Below, in pieces: positions 23,027-31,335 of a stretch of 32,176 nucleotides of DNA (positions are counted from its first letter, which is position 1; every line of letters starts with the position of its first letter). The position numbers were made by a program, and so were the translations under genes. The notes beneath the pieces were generated by a model. That model was not told where the DNA came from and searched no databases. It saw only the letters and a program-made list of their open reading frames with translations. This stretch comes from Nevskia sp. Its GTDB lineage: Bacteria; Pseudomonadota; Gammaproteobacteria; Nevskiales; Nevskiaceae. The stretch lies in assembly GCA_031291075.1 (NCBI GenBank), contig JARLJS010000216.1:1-32176 (forward strand), in the 5' to 3' direction.

Positions 23027-24322
23027 GTGGACGACGGCGTGGTTCCCCCCGGCCTGGAGCAGCGGCTCGCCGCCGAGCTGCAGCGTCTGCGCGCGGTCGA
23101 CCTGTACCGGGTGCGCCGCGCGGTGGAAGGCGGCCACGGTGTCAAGCTGGTCGTCGACGGCCGCGCCTGCGTCAATTTCTGCAGCAACGACTATCTCGGT
23201 CTGGCCGCCGACCCGCGCCTGGCCGAAGCCGCCCGGCGCGCACTGGGTACCTGCGGCACCGGCAGCGGTGCCTCCGCGCTGATCTCCGGCTACAACGCGG
23301 AGCACGCGCGGCTGGAAGAGGAACTGGCGGACTTCCTGCAGCGGCCGCGCGCCCTGCTGTTCTCCAGCGGTTGGGCCGCCAACCTCGGCGTATTGCGCGC
23401 CCTGCTGTCGAAGAACGACACGCTGGTTGCCGACGAGCTGAACCATGCTTCGCTGATCGACGGTGGGCGGTTGTCGGGGGCGCGGTATGTGAAGGTGCCA
23501 CATCGCCACGTCGGTACGTATGAACGGGTACTGATTCAAAGCCGGGACCCGGGACCGGGGACCCGGGACCCGGGAACAGCGGGGCACACCATGCTTGTGA
23601 CCGATGCGGTCTTTAGCATGGACGGCGACCTCGCTCCGCTGCCGGAGCTTTCGCGCTTGTGTGAGCGCCACGGCGCAACGCTCATGGTGGATGACGCCCA
23701 CGGTTTCGGAGTACTCGGAGACAAGGGGCGCGGCGCGCTGGAGCTTTTCCCGGGTCCCGGGTCCCAGGTCCCGGGTCCCGGCGTCTACGTCGCCACCCTC
23801 GGCAAGAGCCTCGGCGCAGCAGGCGCCTTCGTCGCCGGCTCGGACACCCTGATCGAATACCTGGTGCAGCGTGCGCGCAGCTGGGTGTTCTCCACCGCGC
23901 CGCCGCCGGCCATCGCCGCCGCCGCGCGGGCCGCCTTGCGCATTGTGCGCGCGGAACCTGAGCGACGTCAGCGGCTCCACCACAACGTGGCGCGTTTTCG
24001 CGAAGGCCTTGAGCAGTTGAGCGCTGCTGTTGGTGTCTCCCGCCTCCCACCTCCCGCCTCCCACACCCCGATCCAGCCGCTCGTGCTCGGCGCCGAGGCG
24101 CGCGCACTGGCGCTGTCGCGGTTCCTGCTGGAGCGCGGCTACTGGGTGGCCGCGATCCGCCCACCCACGGTGCCACGCGGCACCTCGCGCCTGCGGATCA
24201 CGCTGTCGGCGGCGCATACGCCGGAGCAGATCGACGGGTTGCTGAACGCGCTGGCGGAAGGCTTGAGGACGGTAGGGCGGGCCGTGCCCGCCGAAGAGGG
24301 CGCGCCGGATCGGCCAGGTTAA
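23027..24322 (+). CDS. bioF: 8-amino-7-oxononanoate synthase
   Basis: PLP enzyme joining pimeloyl thioester and alanine in biotin synthesis. Typical blocks: [71 protein letters not shown] and the lysine motif [12 protein letters not shown] (Lys near residue 260), ending [22 protein letters not shown]. It has 431 residues against about 385 in E. coli. Three of the extra pieces are encoded by heptamer tandem repeats (23544-23571, 23752-23779, 24037-24064) in loop positions. A fourth is a C-terminal tail encoded by a small hairpin repeat. All are in frame, so the enzyme may still work. The start is a GTG, 22 bases after the bioB stop; a GTG at 23039 is possible. Confidence 0.92.
   Translation: MDDGVVPPGLEQRLAAELQRLRAVDLYRVRRAVEGGHGVKLVVDGRACVNFCSNDYLGLAADPRLAEAARRALGTCGTGSGASALISGYNAEHARLEEELADFLQRPRALLFSSGWAANLGVLRALLSKNDTLVADELNHASLIDGGRLSGARYVKVPHRHVGTYERVLIQSRDPGPGTRDPGTAGHTMLVTDAVFSMDGDLAPLPELSRLCERHGATLMVDDAHGFGVLGDKGRGALELFPGPGSQVPGPGVYVATLGKSLGAAGAFVAGSDTLIEYLVQRARSWVFSTAPPPAIAAAARAALRIVRAEPERRQRLHHNVARFREGLEQLSAAVGVSRLPPPASHTPIQPLVLGAEARALALSRFLLERGYWVAAIRPPTVPRGTSRLRITLSAAHTPEQIDGLLNALAEGLRTVGRAVPAEEGAPDRPG
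23544..23779. repeat. Inverted pair of four-copy heptamer arrays inside bioF
   Basis: The left array, 23544-23571, is GGGACCC, GGGACCG, GGGACCC, GGGACCC. The right array, 23752-23779, is GGGTCCC, GGGTCCC, AGGTCCC, GGGTCCC. The right is the reverse complement of the left. They are separated by 180 bp of ordinary bioF sequence. Each array codes for a Pro/Gly-rich loop ([11 protein letters not shown] and [12 protein letters not shown]) that ordinary BioF lacks. Confidence 0.88.
24037..24064 (+). repeat. Four-copy heptamer array in bioF
   Basis: CTCCCGC, CTCCCAC, CTCCCGC, CTCCCAC. Again exactly four heptamers, coding for the loop [11 protein letters not shown] just before the conserved IQPLVLG. 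I found no inverted partner close by. Confidence 0.88.
24276..24292. repeat. Small GC-rich hairpin in the bioF tail
   Basis: GGCGGGC-CGT-GCCCGCC, part of a GTAGGGCGGGCCGTGCCCGCC sequence of a common dispersed type. It encodes part of the bioF C-terminal extension ([14 protein letters not shown]). Confidence 0.65.
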
Positions 24323-24997
24323 ATGGCCGACGCCACGATCTTCGTCACCGGCACCGATACCGGTGTCGGCAAGACGCGCATCGCCTGCGCCCTGCTGCAG
24401 CGGCTGCGCGCGCAGAGCGGCACCGCCGCCGGCTTCAAGCCGGTGGCCAGCGGCGCCCGCCGCACCCCGCAAGGGCTGCGCAACGACGACGCGCTGGAGC
24501 TGCTGGCGCATTCCACGCCGGGGCTGGATTACGCCGCGGTGAACCCCTGCTGCTTCGAGCCACCGATAGCGCCGCACCTGGCGGCGCGGGAAGCCGGCAT
24601 GGAGATCGATTGCGCGGTGCTGGACGCGGCCCACGCGCGGCTCGCCGCCGGCCACCGGCACGTGGTGGTGGAGGGCGCCGGCGGCTGGCTGGTGCCCCTC
24701 AACTCGCGGCAGACCTTTGCCGACTGGGTGGCGGAGCGCGGCTGGCCGGTGCTGCTGGTGGTGGCGGTGCGGCTCGGCTGCATCAATCACGCCTTGCTCA
24801 GCGCCGAGGCGATCGAGCGCCGCTGCCGCCTGTTCGGCTGGGTGGCCAACGTCATACCGCCCGCGCCGGAACGCCTGCAGGAAAACATCGAATCCCTGCG
24901 CGAACGGTTGCCTGCACCGCTGCTGGCCACGGCCGGCGCCGGCGCGGAGCCGGCCGCGATCGCCCGGATTTTTCGGGGTCCCGGCCTGTTCGAATGA
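24323..24997 (+). CDS. bioD: Dethiobiotin synthetase
   Basis: ATP-dependent carboxylation of 7,8-diaminononanoate to dethiobiotin. 224 residues. The P-loop is GTDTGVGKT near the N-terminus, followed by GFKPVASGA and VVVEGAGGWLVPLN, which are the conserved BioD blocks. The ATG follows the bioF stop with no gap, so the genes are translationally coupled. bioC, bioH and bioA are not in this window. Confidence 0.95.
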   Translation: MADATIFVTGTDTGVGKTRIACALLQRLRAQSGTAAGFKPVASGARRTPQGLRNDDALELLAHSTPGLDYAAVNPCCFEPPIAPHLAAREAGMEIDCAVLDAAHARLAAGHRHVVVEGAGGWLVPLNSRQTFADWVAERGWPVLLVVAVRLGCINHALLSAEAIERRCRLFGWVANVIPPAPERLQENIESLRERLPAPLLATAGAGAEPAAIARIFRGPGLFE

Positions 24998-25006
24998 AGG
25001 TTGTGC

Positions 25007-25036
25007 TTTACGCCTGCGGAGGCCGGACCCTAGAAT
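25007..25036 (+). promoter_or_regulatory. Candidate promoter ahead of the oxidase gene cluster
   Basis: TTTACG (25007-25012), 18 bases, TAGAAT (25031-25036, five of six consensus). It lies between bioD and the DUF2244-like gene, where a promoter for the DUF2244-coxB-ctaD-ctaG-ctaE series is expected. Confidence 0.5.
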
Positions 25037-25091
25037 ACGTCTGTTTTGCGGCTTCGGCGGCTTTTTCGCAATGACGCCGGTCAAGGCGAAT

Positions 25092-25607
25092 ATGCATCAG
25101 CCGGTCAATACACGTCTGGTGATCGGACCCAACGCCTCGATGAGCGTGCGTCAGGCAGTGTGGCTCATGGGCTGGATGAGTGCGGTATCGTTGGCGATCG
25201 GCGGCTTCTTTGCCCTGCGGGGCTTATGGCCGATCCTCCCGTTTGCCGGACTGGAGCTGGCCGCCCTCGGGGCGGCGCTGGCGGTGAGCCTGCGGCGCAA
25301 CCGCTATCGCGAAGTGGTGAGTTTCGACGGCGATGGGATTCTCGTCGAGGTAGGGGAAGTCGGGCGCGGTGCCGGCCTGAGCGTTCAGCTCAGCCGTTCC
25401 GCGACGCGCGTGCTGCTGGAGCGCGGTCCCAACCGGCACAGCCCGACACGGCTGTTGCTGAGTTGCCAGGGACAGCTGCTGGAGCTGGCGCGTTGCCTCA
25501 CCGACGAGGAGCGTGCGCGCCTGGCGGCGCGGATGCGCGAATTGATACATCCCGGCTGGCGCCAGGCGCCGGCAGGCAGTCCGGAGTCCGCTCCGGCCGA
25601 TATTTGA
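25092..25607 (+). CDS. DUF2244-like membrane protein
   Basis: About 171 residues. The sequence RLVIGPNASMSVRQAVWLMG, with two hydrophobic segments (MSAVSLAIGGFFALRGLWP and LPFAGLELAALGAALAVSLR) followed by a soluble part, is the layout of the DUF2244 family, often found beside cytochrome oxidase genes. The function is unknown, with an assembly role suspected from gene neighbourhood. The ATG at 25092 has AAGG six bases upstream. An in-frame ATG at 25071 would add seven residues but has no ribosome binding site. Confidence 0.75.
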   Translation: MHQPVNTRLVIGPNASMSVRQAVWLMGWMSAVSLAIGGFFALRGLWPILPFAGLELAALGAALAVSLRRNRYREVVSFDGDGILVEVGEVGRGAGLSVQLSRSATRVLLERGPNRHSPTRLLLSCQGQLLELARCLTDEERARLAARMRELIHPGWRQAPAGSPESAPADI

Positions 25608-25642
25608 AGATGGAAATGGGCGTGTCTTTTTTGGAGAGGGGA

Positions 25643-26899
25643 ATGCCGAACCTGAGCCCCAGATTTAATCTGGTCCAGCGCACTATTGCCGCCGCCTGCT
25701 TGTCCCTGGGGTCGAGCTTCGCCGCCTCCGCGGCCGACACCATGGACAACGCGCACTGGAACATGCCCAAGGGCGTCACGGCGATCAGCCGCGAGGTCTA
25801 CGGGCTGCATATGTACGTGTTCTGGATCTGCGTGGTCATCGCCGTGCTGGTGTTCGGCGTGATGTTCTACTCGCTGTTTGCGCACCGCCGCTCCAAGCAC
25901 CCGGTGCCCGCCACCTTCCACGAAAGCACCACGGTCGAAATCGCCTGGACCATCGTGCCGTTCCTGATCCTGATCTTCATGGCCGTGCCCGCAGCCGGCA
26001 CCCTGATCAAGATGTACGACACGCGCGGTTCCGAGCTCACTGTCAAGATCACCGGCTACCAGTGGAAGTGGCAGTACGAGTACGTGGACCAGGGCGTGAG
26101 CTTCTTCAGCACCCTCGAGTCCAAGGCCAACCTCGCGCGCCAGCTCGGCTCCGGCATCGACCCCAAGACCGTGCCGAACTACCTGCACGACGCCGACAAC
26201 TACCTGGTGCTGCCGGTCGGCAAGAAGGTGCGCTTCCTGCTCACCTCCGACGACGTCATCCACGGCTGGTGGGTGCCGGACATCGCGGTGAAGAAGGACG
26301 CCATCCCGGGCTACATCAACGAGATGTGGGCCGACATCGAGGAACCCGGCATCTACCGCGGCCAGTGCACCGTGCTGTGCGGCCGCGACCACGGCTTCAT
26401 GCCGATCGTGATCAAAGCCGTGCCGGAGGCCGAGTTCAAGCAGTGGCTGGCGCAGCAGAAGGGCGCCAACACCGTTGCCGCCGCCGCGCCGGCCGCCGCC
26501 AGCGACGCGGCGCCGGTCGCGGCCGCTGCCCCGGCTGCAGCGCCTGCCCCGGCCCCCGCCGAGCCGGCCAAGCCCGCCGCCGCCCCGGTCAAGCTGGGCC
26601 ACGACGACCTGGTGAAGAACGGCGAGAAGATCTACACCGCCAACTGCGCCGCCTGCCACCAGGCCACCGGCAAGGGTATGGCGCCGGCCTTCCCGCCGCT
26701 GGTCGGCAGCAAGGTGGTGGCCGGCCCGGCCGAAGCGCATATCACCCAGATCATCAAGGGCAAGAACGCCATGCCGCCGTTCGGCCCGCAGCTGTCCGAT
26801 GCGGACATCGCCGCGGTGGCGACCTACGAACGCAATTCCTGGGGCAACCACTCCGGCGACGTCGAACCGTCGCAGGTGGCCGCCCTGCGCGGCAAATAG
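25643..26899 (+). CDS. coxB: Cytochrome c oxidase subunit II with C-terminal cytochrome c domain
   Basis: 418 residues. A signal peptide ends near residue 31 (SFAASA-ADTM), followed by two membrane helices (MYVFWICVVIAVLVFGVMF and TIVPFLILIFMAVPAAG). Then comes the periplasmic CuA domain with WKWQYEY, IHGWW (His207) and CTVLCGRDHGFM (Cys242, Cys246, His250, Met253). An Ala/Pro linker leads to a cytochrome c domain with haem motif CAACH (335-339) and axial Met near 376. It accepts electrons from cytochrome c and passes them to subunit I. The usual Glu between the two cysteines (CxELC) is Val here. The start has GGAGAGG five bases before it; an upstream in-frame start is not preceded by such a site. 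Confidence 0.95.
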   Translation: MPNLSPRFNLVQRTIAAACLSLGSSFAASAADTMDNAHWNMPKGVTAISREVYGLHMYVFWICVVIAVLVFGVMFYSLFAHRRSKHPVPATFHESTTVEIAWTIVPFLILIFMAVPAAGTLIKMYDTRGSELTVKITGYQWKWQYEYVDQGVSFFSTLESKANLARQLGSGIDPKTVPNYLHDADNYLVLPVGKKVRFLLTSDDVIHGWWVPDIAVKKDAIPGYINEMWADIEEPGIYRGQCTVLCGRDHGFMPIVIKAVPEAEFKQWLAQQKGANTVAAAAPAAASDAAPVAAAAPAAAPAPAPAEPAKPAAAPVKLGHDDLVKNGEKIYTANCAACHQATGKGMAPAFPPLVGSKVVAGPAEAHITQIIKGKNAMPPFGPQLSDADIAAVATYERNSWGNHSGDVEPSQVAALRGK

Positions 26900-26961
26900 G
26901 TCCGGCGCGGTTATTCCCGTAGCGGACGAAGCAAGACTGAATTGAGGTAGGAGCTGCAGCC

Positions 26962-28596
26962 ATGGCACAAGCACAAGACGCTCACGATCACAGCCACGAC
27001 CACGACCATGATCACGCGCACGGGCCCGAGAAGGGCATCATGCGCTGGATCAAGACCACCAACCACAAGGACCTGGGTACGCTGTACCTGTGGTTCAGTG
27101 CCACCATGTTCTTCATCGGCGGCCTGATGTCGCTGGCGATCCGCGCCGAGCTGTGGCAGCCCGGCATGCAGTACATGGATCCCGAGCTGTTCAACCAGTT
27201 CACCACGGTGCACGCGCTGGTGATGATCTTCGGCGGCGTGATGCCGGGCTTCGTCGGCCTCGCCAACTGGATGGTGCCGATGATGATCGGCGCCCCCGAC
27301 CTGGCCTTGCCGCGCGTCAACAACTGGGGCTTCTGGATCCTGCCGTTCGCCTTCACCCTGCTGTTGTCCACCTTCTTCCTGCCCGGCGGCGCTCCCGCCG
27401 GCGGCTGGACCATCTACCCGCCGCTGGTGCTGCAGACCGGCAACTCCTTCCCGCTGCTGATCTTCGCCATCCACCTGATGGGTGTCAGCTCCATCACCGG
27501 CGCCATCAACGTGGTGGTCACCATCCTCAACATGCGCGCGCCCGGCATGACGCTGCTGAAGATGCCGCTGTTCGCCTGGAGCTGGCTGATCACCGCCTAC
27601 CTGCTGATCGCCACCATGCCGGTGCTGGCCGGCGCGGTCACCATGCTGCTCACCGACAAGTACTTCGGCACCAGCTTCTTCAACGCCGGCGGCGGGGGCG
27701 ACCCGGTGTTGTTCGAGCACGTGTTCTGGTTCTTCGGCCATCCCGAGGTGTACATCCTGATCCTGCCCTCGTTCGGCGTGATCTCGACCATCATCCCTAC
27801 CTTCGCGCGCAAGCCGCTGTTCGGTTACGCCTCGATGGTGTACGCCATGGCCTCGATCGCCTTCCTGTCCTTCATCGTGTGGGCGCACCACATGTTCACT
27901 GTCGGCATCCCGCTGGCGGGCGAACTGTTCTTCATGTTCAGCACCATGCTGATCGCGGTGCCCACCGGCGTGAAGGTGTTCAACTGGGTCGCCACCATGT
28001 GGCGCGGCTCGATGACCTTCGAGACGCCGATGCTGTTCGCCATCGCCTTCGTGTTCCTGTTCAGCATCGGCGGCTTCTCCGGCCTGATGCTGGCGCTGGC
28101 GCCGGTGGACTTCCAGTACCACAACACCTACTTCGTGGTGGCGCACTTCCACTACGTGCTGGTGCCGGGCGCGGTGTTCGGCATCATCGCCGCGGTGTAC
28201 TACTGGATCCCCAAGTGGACCGGCGTGATGTACAACGAGACGCTGGGCAAGCTGCACTTCTGGCTGTCGGCCATCTTCATCAACGTGCTGTTCTTCCCGC
28301 AGCACTTCCTGGGCCTGGCCGGCATGCCGCGCCGCATCCCGGACTACGCGGTGCAGTTCACCGACTTCAACCAGATTTCCACCATTGGCGCCTTCTTCTT
28401 CTTCGCCAGCCAGTTCATCTTCTTCTACAACATCCTGCGCTGCGTGCTGTGGCGCAAGGGCCTGCAGCCGGCGCCGGCGCGGGTGTGGGAAGGCGCTCAT
28501 GGCCTGGAGTGGACGGTGCCGAGCCCGGCGCCGTACCACACTTTCGAAGAGCCGCCCACCGGTATCGACGCCGAAACCCCCTGGGTGGCCCACTAA
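26962..28596 (+). CDS. ctaD: Cytochrome c oxidase subunit I (aa3 type)
   Basis: 544 residues, twelve membrane helices. The catalytic subunit reduces O2 to water and pumps protons. Ligand motifs: TTVHALVMIF (haem a), FFGHPEVYI (CuB His and the D-channel Glu, A1-type), WAHHMFT (two CuB His) and VAHFHYVLV (haem a3 and haem a). The N-terminus before the first helix is His/Asp-rich, with seven His between residues 8 and 20, and may bind metal. A good ribosome binding site (AGGTAGGAG) precedes the ATG. It is the second structural gene of the oxidase operon. Confidence 0.97.
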   Translation: MAQAQDAHDHSHDHDHDHAHGPEKGIMRWIKTTNHKDLGTLYLWFSATMFFIGGLMSLAIRAELWQPGMQYMDPELFNQFTTVHALVMIFGGVMPGFVGLANWMVPMMIGAPDLALPRVNNWGFWILPFAFTLLLSTFFLPGGAPAGGWTIYPPLVLQTGNSFPLLIFAIHLMGVSSITGAINVVVTILNMRAPGMTLLKMPLFAWSWLITAYLLIATMPVLAGAVTMLLTDKYFGTSFFNAGGGGDPVLFEHVFWFFGHPEVYILILPSFGVISTIIPTFARKPLFGYASMVYAMASIAFLSFIVWAHHMFTVGIPLAGELFFMFSTMLIAVPTGVKVFNWVATMWRGSMTFETPMLFAIAFVFLFSIGGFSGLMLALAPVDFQYHNTYFVVAHFHYVLVPGAVFGIIAAVYYWIPKWTGVMYNETLGKLHFWLSAIFINVLFFPQHFLGLAGMPRRIPDYAVQFTDFNQISTIGAFFFFASQFIFFYNILRCVLWRKGLQPAPARVWEGAHGLEWTVPSPAPYHTFEEPPTGIDAETPWVAH

Positions 28597-28608
28597 GAGG
28601 CCGGCGGC

Positions 28609-28740
28609 GTGAGCCAGAGCAAGCACGGGCGGGCGGTCCCCGGCAGCAGGCGCAACCTGCGCACGGCCCTGTGGCTGACCCTGGTCGCGCTCGGCTTCTA
28701 CGCCGCCTTCTTCTGGTCAATGAGCCATCGCGGTGGCTGA
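28609..28740 (+). CDS. Small single-helix membrane protein in the oxidase operon
   Basis: 43 residues: a basic N-terminus (SQSKHGRAVPGSRRNLR), one membrane helix (TALWLTLVALGFYAAFFW) and a short tail. It starts with GTG twelve bases after the ctaD stop, behind GAGG, and overlaps the start of ctaG by eight bases. Tiny single-span proteins are often found at this position of oxidase operons and are called small assembly proteins. That role is inferred from position. Confidence 0.7.
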   Translation: MSQSKHGRAVPGSRRNLRTALWLTLVALGFYAAFFWSMSHRGG

Positions 28741-29317
28741 AGCCTCCTCCAGCGGCAAGGCCCATCGCGGCAGCTGGAAGCTGGCCGCGGTGGTGGCGTG
28801 CATGTTCGGGTTCGGCTTTGCGCTGGTGCCCTTGTACGGCGCCATCTGCCAGCTCACCGGCCTGAACGGCAAGAACGCCGGCATGTTGGTGTCGGCCAAG
28901 GTGCAGGAGCAGGTCGACAGCAAGCGCACGGTCAAGGTGGAGTTCCTCACCACCGTCAATGGCGGGCGGGTGTGGACCTTCAAGGCCGAGCAGCCCGCCA
29001 TCGAAGTACATCCTGGCCAGCTTTACACCGTGTATTTCGACGCCGCCAACCAGCAGGACCAGGATGTGGTGGGGCAGGCGGTGCCGAGCGTGGCTCCGTG
29101 GAGCGCTGCCAAGCACCTGCACAAGACCGAATGCTTCTGCTTCAACCAGCAGCCGTTCAAGGCGGGCGAGGCCAAGCACATGCCGGTGCGCTTCATGCTC
29201 GACCCCGAGCTGCCGGCGGATGTGGACACCGTCACCCTGTCGTACACTTTTTTCGACGTGACGCGGCTGGCCCAGCAGGCCGGCGGCCGCGACAAGCCGA
29301 ATTCACCCAAGAGCTGA
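28733..29317 (+). CDS. ctaG: Cytochrome c oxidase assembly protein CtaG/Cox11
   Basis: 194 residues. It is anchored by an N-terminal helix (LAAVVACMFGFGFALVPLYG), with a periplasmic Cox11 domain that delivers copper to the CuB site of subunit I. Hallmarks: PLYGAICQLTG, VDSKRTVKVEF, the copper-binding motif ECFCFNQQ and MPVRFMLDPELP. The GTG start overlaps the preceding small gene by eight bases, implying coupling. Confidence 0.95.
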   Translation: MAEASSSGKAHRGSWKLAAVVACMFGFGFALVPLYGAICQLTGLNGKNAGMLVSAKVQEQVDSKRTVKVEFLTTVNGGRVWTFKAEQPAIEVHPGQLYTVYFDAANQQDQDVVGQAVPSVAPWSAAKHLHKTECFCFNQQPFKAGEAKHMPVRFMLDPELPADVDTVTLSYTFFDVTRLAQQAGGRDKPNSPKS

Positions 29318-29335
29318 CACACCGAGGATAGCTTC

Positions 29336-30232
29336 ATGGCGACCCAAGACGCGCACGCCGCGCATGACACCGGCAGCAGCCGCTACTTCGTGCCCAATCC
29401 CAGCGCCTGGCCGTTCTACCTCACGGCCAGTCTGGCGCTGGTGGTCTACGGCGTGGCGACCTACCTGGAAGACCGCCCCTATCCCTGGAAGGTGATGGTC
29501 ATCGTCGGCGCCCTGCTGGCGTTCACCGTCATTTTCCGCTGGTTCCGCGGGGTGGCGCTGGAGAGCGAGTCCGGCAGTTACAACCTGCAGGTGGATCGCA
29601 CCTTCCGCTGGGGTATGAGCTGGTTCATCTTCTCCGAGGTGATGTTCTTCGGCGCCTTCTTCGGCGCCCTGTTCTACACCCGCATGCTGTCGGTGCCCTG
29701 GCTCGCCGGCGACGGCGCCAAGCTGCTGACCAAGCTGATGCTGTGGCCGCAATTCGAGGCCGGCTGGCCGAGCAACGGCCCCGCCCACGTCGGCGGCGAG
29801 TTCAAGGGCATGGAGGCCTGGGGCCTGCCGGCGCTCAACACCCTGCTCCTGATCACCAGCAGCTTCACCGTCACCTGGGCGCACCACGCACTGAAGGACA
29901 ACAAGCGCGCCAAGTGCATCGCCTTCATGATCCTGACCGTCGCGCTGGGCGCCACCTTCCTCTACTTCCAGGCGACCGAGTACGCCCACGCCTACACGGT
30001 GCAGAACCTGACCCTCCACTCCGGCGTGTACGGTTCCACCTTCTTCATGCTCACCGGCTTCCACGGCCTGCACGTGACGCTGGGCACGCTGATGCTGATC
30101 ATCATCACCATCAGGCTCGCCCTCGGGCACTTCAAGCCGGACCGCCACTTCGGCTTCGAAGGTGTGGCCTGGTACTGGCACTTCGTGGACGTGGTCTGGA
30201 TCGGCCTGTTCACCTTCGTCTACGTGCTCTAA
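29336..30232 (+). CDS. ctaE: Cytochrome c oxidase subunit III
   Basis: 298 residues with seven hydrophobic helices. Family blocks: FVPNPSAWPF, SWFIFSEVMFFGAFFGALFYTR, the subunit III pattern TGFHGLHVTLGTLML and the C-terminal VAWYWHFVDVVWIGLFTFVYVL. The protein stabilises proton uptake in the aa3 complex. It is the last gene of the operon before a strong terminator. Confidence 0.96.
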   Translation: MATQDAHAAHDTGSSRYFVPNPSAWPFYLTASLALVVYGVATYLEDRPYPWKVMVIVGALLAFTVIFRWFRGVALESESGSYNLQVDRTFRWGMSWFIFSEVMFFGAFFGALFYTRMLSVPWLAGDGAKLLTKLMLWPQFEAGWPSNGPAHVGGEFKGMEAWGLPALNTLLLITSSFTVTWAHHALKDNKRAKCIAFMILTVALGATFLYFQATEYAHAYTVQNLTLHSGVYGSTFFMLTGFHGLHVTLGTLMLIIITIRLALGHFKPDRHFGFEGVAWYWHFVDVVWIGLFTFVYVL

Positions 30233-30254
30233 GGCGCGGACGGTTTGGAACAAG

Positions 30255-30281
30255 AAGGCCCGGCCAAAGCCGGGCCTTTTT
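30255..30281 (+). terminator. Rho-independent terminator of the oxidase operon
   Basis: A ten-base-pair stem AAGGCCCGGC/GCCGGGCCTT with CAAA loop, followed by a T-run, placed 22 bp after the ctaE stop. Confidence 0.9.
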
Positions 30282-30333
30282 GCTTATTTGAACAGTCCGT
30301 TCAGGGACGAACGGTGCTTGGACAGGAAGTCCA

Positions 30334-30549
30334 CTACTGCCCCACGCCGTGCGGGTGAATCCAGCCCATGAAATACGCCAGTGCCAGGAACAGCGCGAAC
30401 GTGATCGACAGTGCCACGCGCACCGTCAGCGCCCGCACCGTGCGCCGGCTGTTGCTGGTGCTGGGGTCCTTGAGCAGGAAGTACAGGCCTGAGAACAGCG
30501 ACGCCAGGATGGCGACGAGGAAGGCCACGATGATGATCTTGACGAGCAT
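30334..30549 (-). CDS. DUF2909-like twin-transmembrane protein
   Basis: 71 residues with two membrane helices (VKIIIVAFLVAILASLFSGLYF and VRVALSITFALFLALAYFMGW) joined by a short polar loop (KDPSTSNSRRTVRALT). The layout matches small DUF2909 proteins that lie between ctaE and the SURF1 gene in many gammaproteobacteria, usually in this opposite orientation. Its function is unknown. The ATG at 30549 starts the conserved part (MLVKIII). An ATG at 30579 would add ten residues. Confidence 0.78.
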   Translation of the reverse strand: MLVKIIIVAFLVAILASLFSGLYFLLKDPSTSNSRRTVRALTVRVALSITFALFLALAYFMGWIHPHGVGQ

Positions 30550-30606
30550 TGCTGCACTGAGCGTGGAGCGAAGAATCATATTAGCCCCAAGCGGCGGACC
30601 GCGCTG

Positions 30607-31335
30607 ATGGCCTGGACCTTCCGTCCTCCGCTCTGGGCGGTGCTGGGCACCGCCGCCGGCTGCGCGCTCACCCTCTATCTCGGGGTGTGGCAGCTCCATC
30701 GCGGTGTCGCCAAGCAGGCCCTGGACCGGCAGTACGCGGCCGCCCTGCAGCAGCCCCCGGTTCCCTTGGACGTCGCGGCTGCGGCGGGTTCGAGCCTGGT
30801 GGCGGTGCCGGTCATGGTGACAGGGCAATACCTGGCCGACCGCCAACTCCTGCTGGACGATCAGCCCCACGGCGATACCTTTGGCTACCATGCCTGGACG
30901 CCGCTGCGCCTGGCCGACGGCAGGCTGCTGATCGTCGACCGCGGCTGGCTGCCGCGCGGCGGGGACAGCCAGGTGCTTCCGGCATTGCCGGCGCCGTCCG
31001 GCGCGTTATCCCTGCATGGCCTGTGGCGCTCGCTGCCGGAGCCCGGCGTGCGCCTGGGCGGTTCCGGCTGTGAGCCGGCGCACCCGCCAGCGAACTGGCC
31101 GCGCACCGTGTTGTACCCTACGGCGGCCGATCTGCGCTGCTTCTACGGCCAGCCGGTGCTGGATGGCGAACTGCTGCTCGCTCCCGACGCAGCGGACGGA
31201 TTCCTGCGCGACTGGCAGCCGGGGACGCAGGGCTTTCCGCCCGCGCGCCACTACGGCTATGCCGCGCAATGGTTCGCCTTCTGCCTGACCCTGCTGGCCC
31301 TGTTCCTCAAGCTCAACCTGAAACGTTCGCCGTGA
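30607..31335 (+). CDS. SURF1-family oxidase assembly protein
   Basis: 242 residues. There is one membrane helix at each end (WAVLGTAAGCALTLYLGVWQL and WFAFCLTLLALFLKL) and a periplasmic middle part with the family features LGVWQLHR, VTGQYLADRQLLLDDQP, LLIVDRGWLPRG and HYGYAAQWFAF. SURF1 helps insert haem a into subunit I. It is divergent from the DUF2909-like gene, and its stop overlaps the GTG of the next gene by four bases. Confidence 0.93.
   Translation: MAWTFRPPLWAVLGTAAGCALTLYLGVWQLHRGVAKQALDRQYAAALQQPPVPLDVAAAAGSSLVAVPVMVTGQYLADRQLLLDDQPHGDTFGYHAWTPLRLADGRLLIVDRGWLPRGGDSQVLPALPAPSGALSLHGLWRSLPEPGVRLGGSGCEPAHPPANWPRTVLYPTAADLRCFYGQPVLDGELLLAPDAADGFLRDWQPGTQGFPPARHYGYAAQWFAFCLTLLALFLKLNLKRSP

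Noticed and set aside
26911-28626. 571-codon minus-strand frame opposite ctaD
   Set aside because: Extremely His/Gln/Gly-rich antisense shadow of the oxidase gene.
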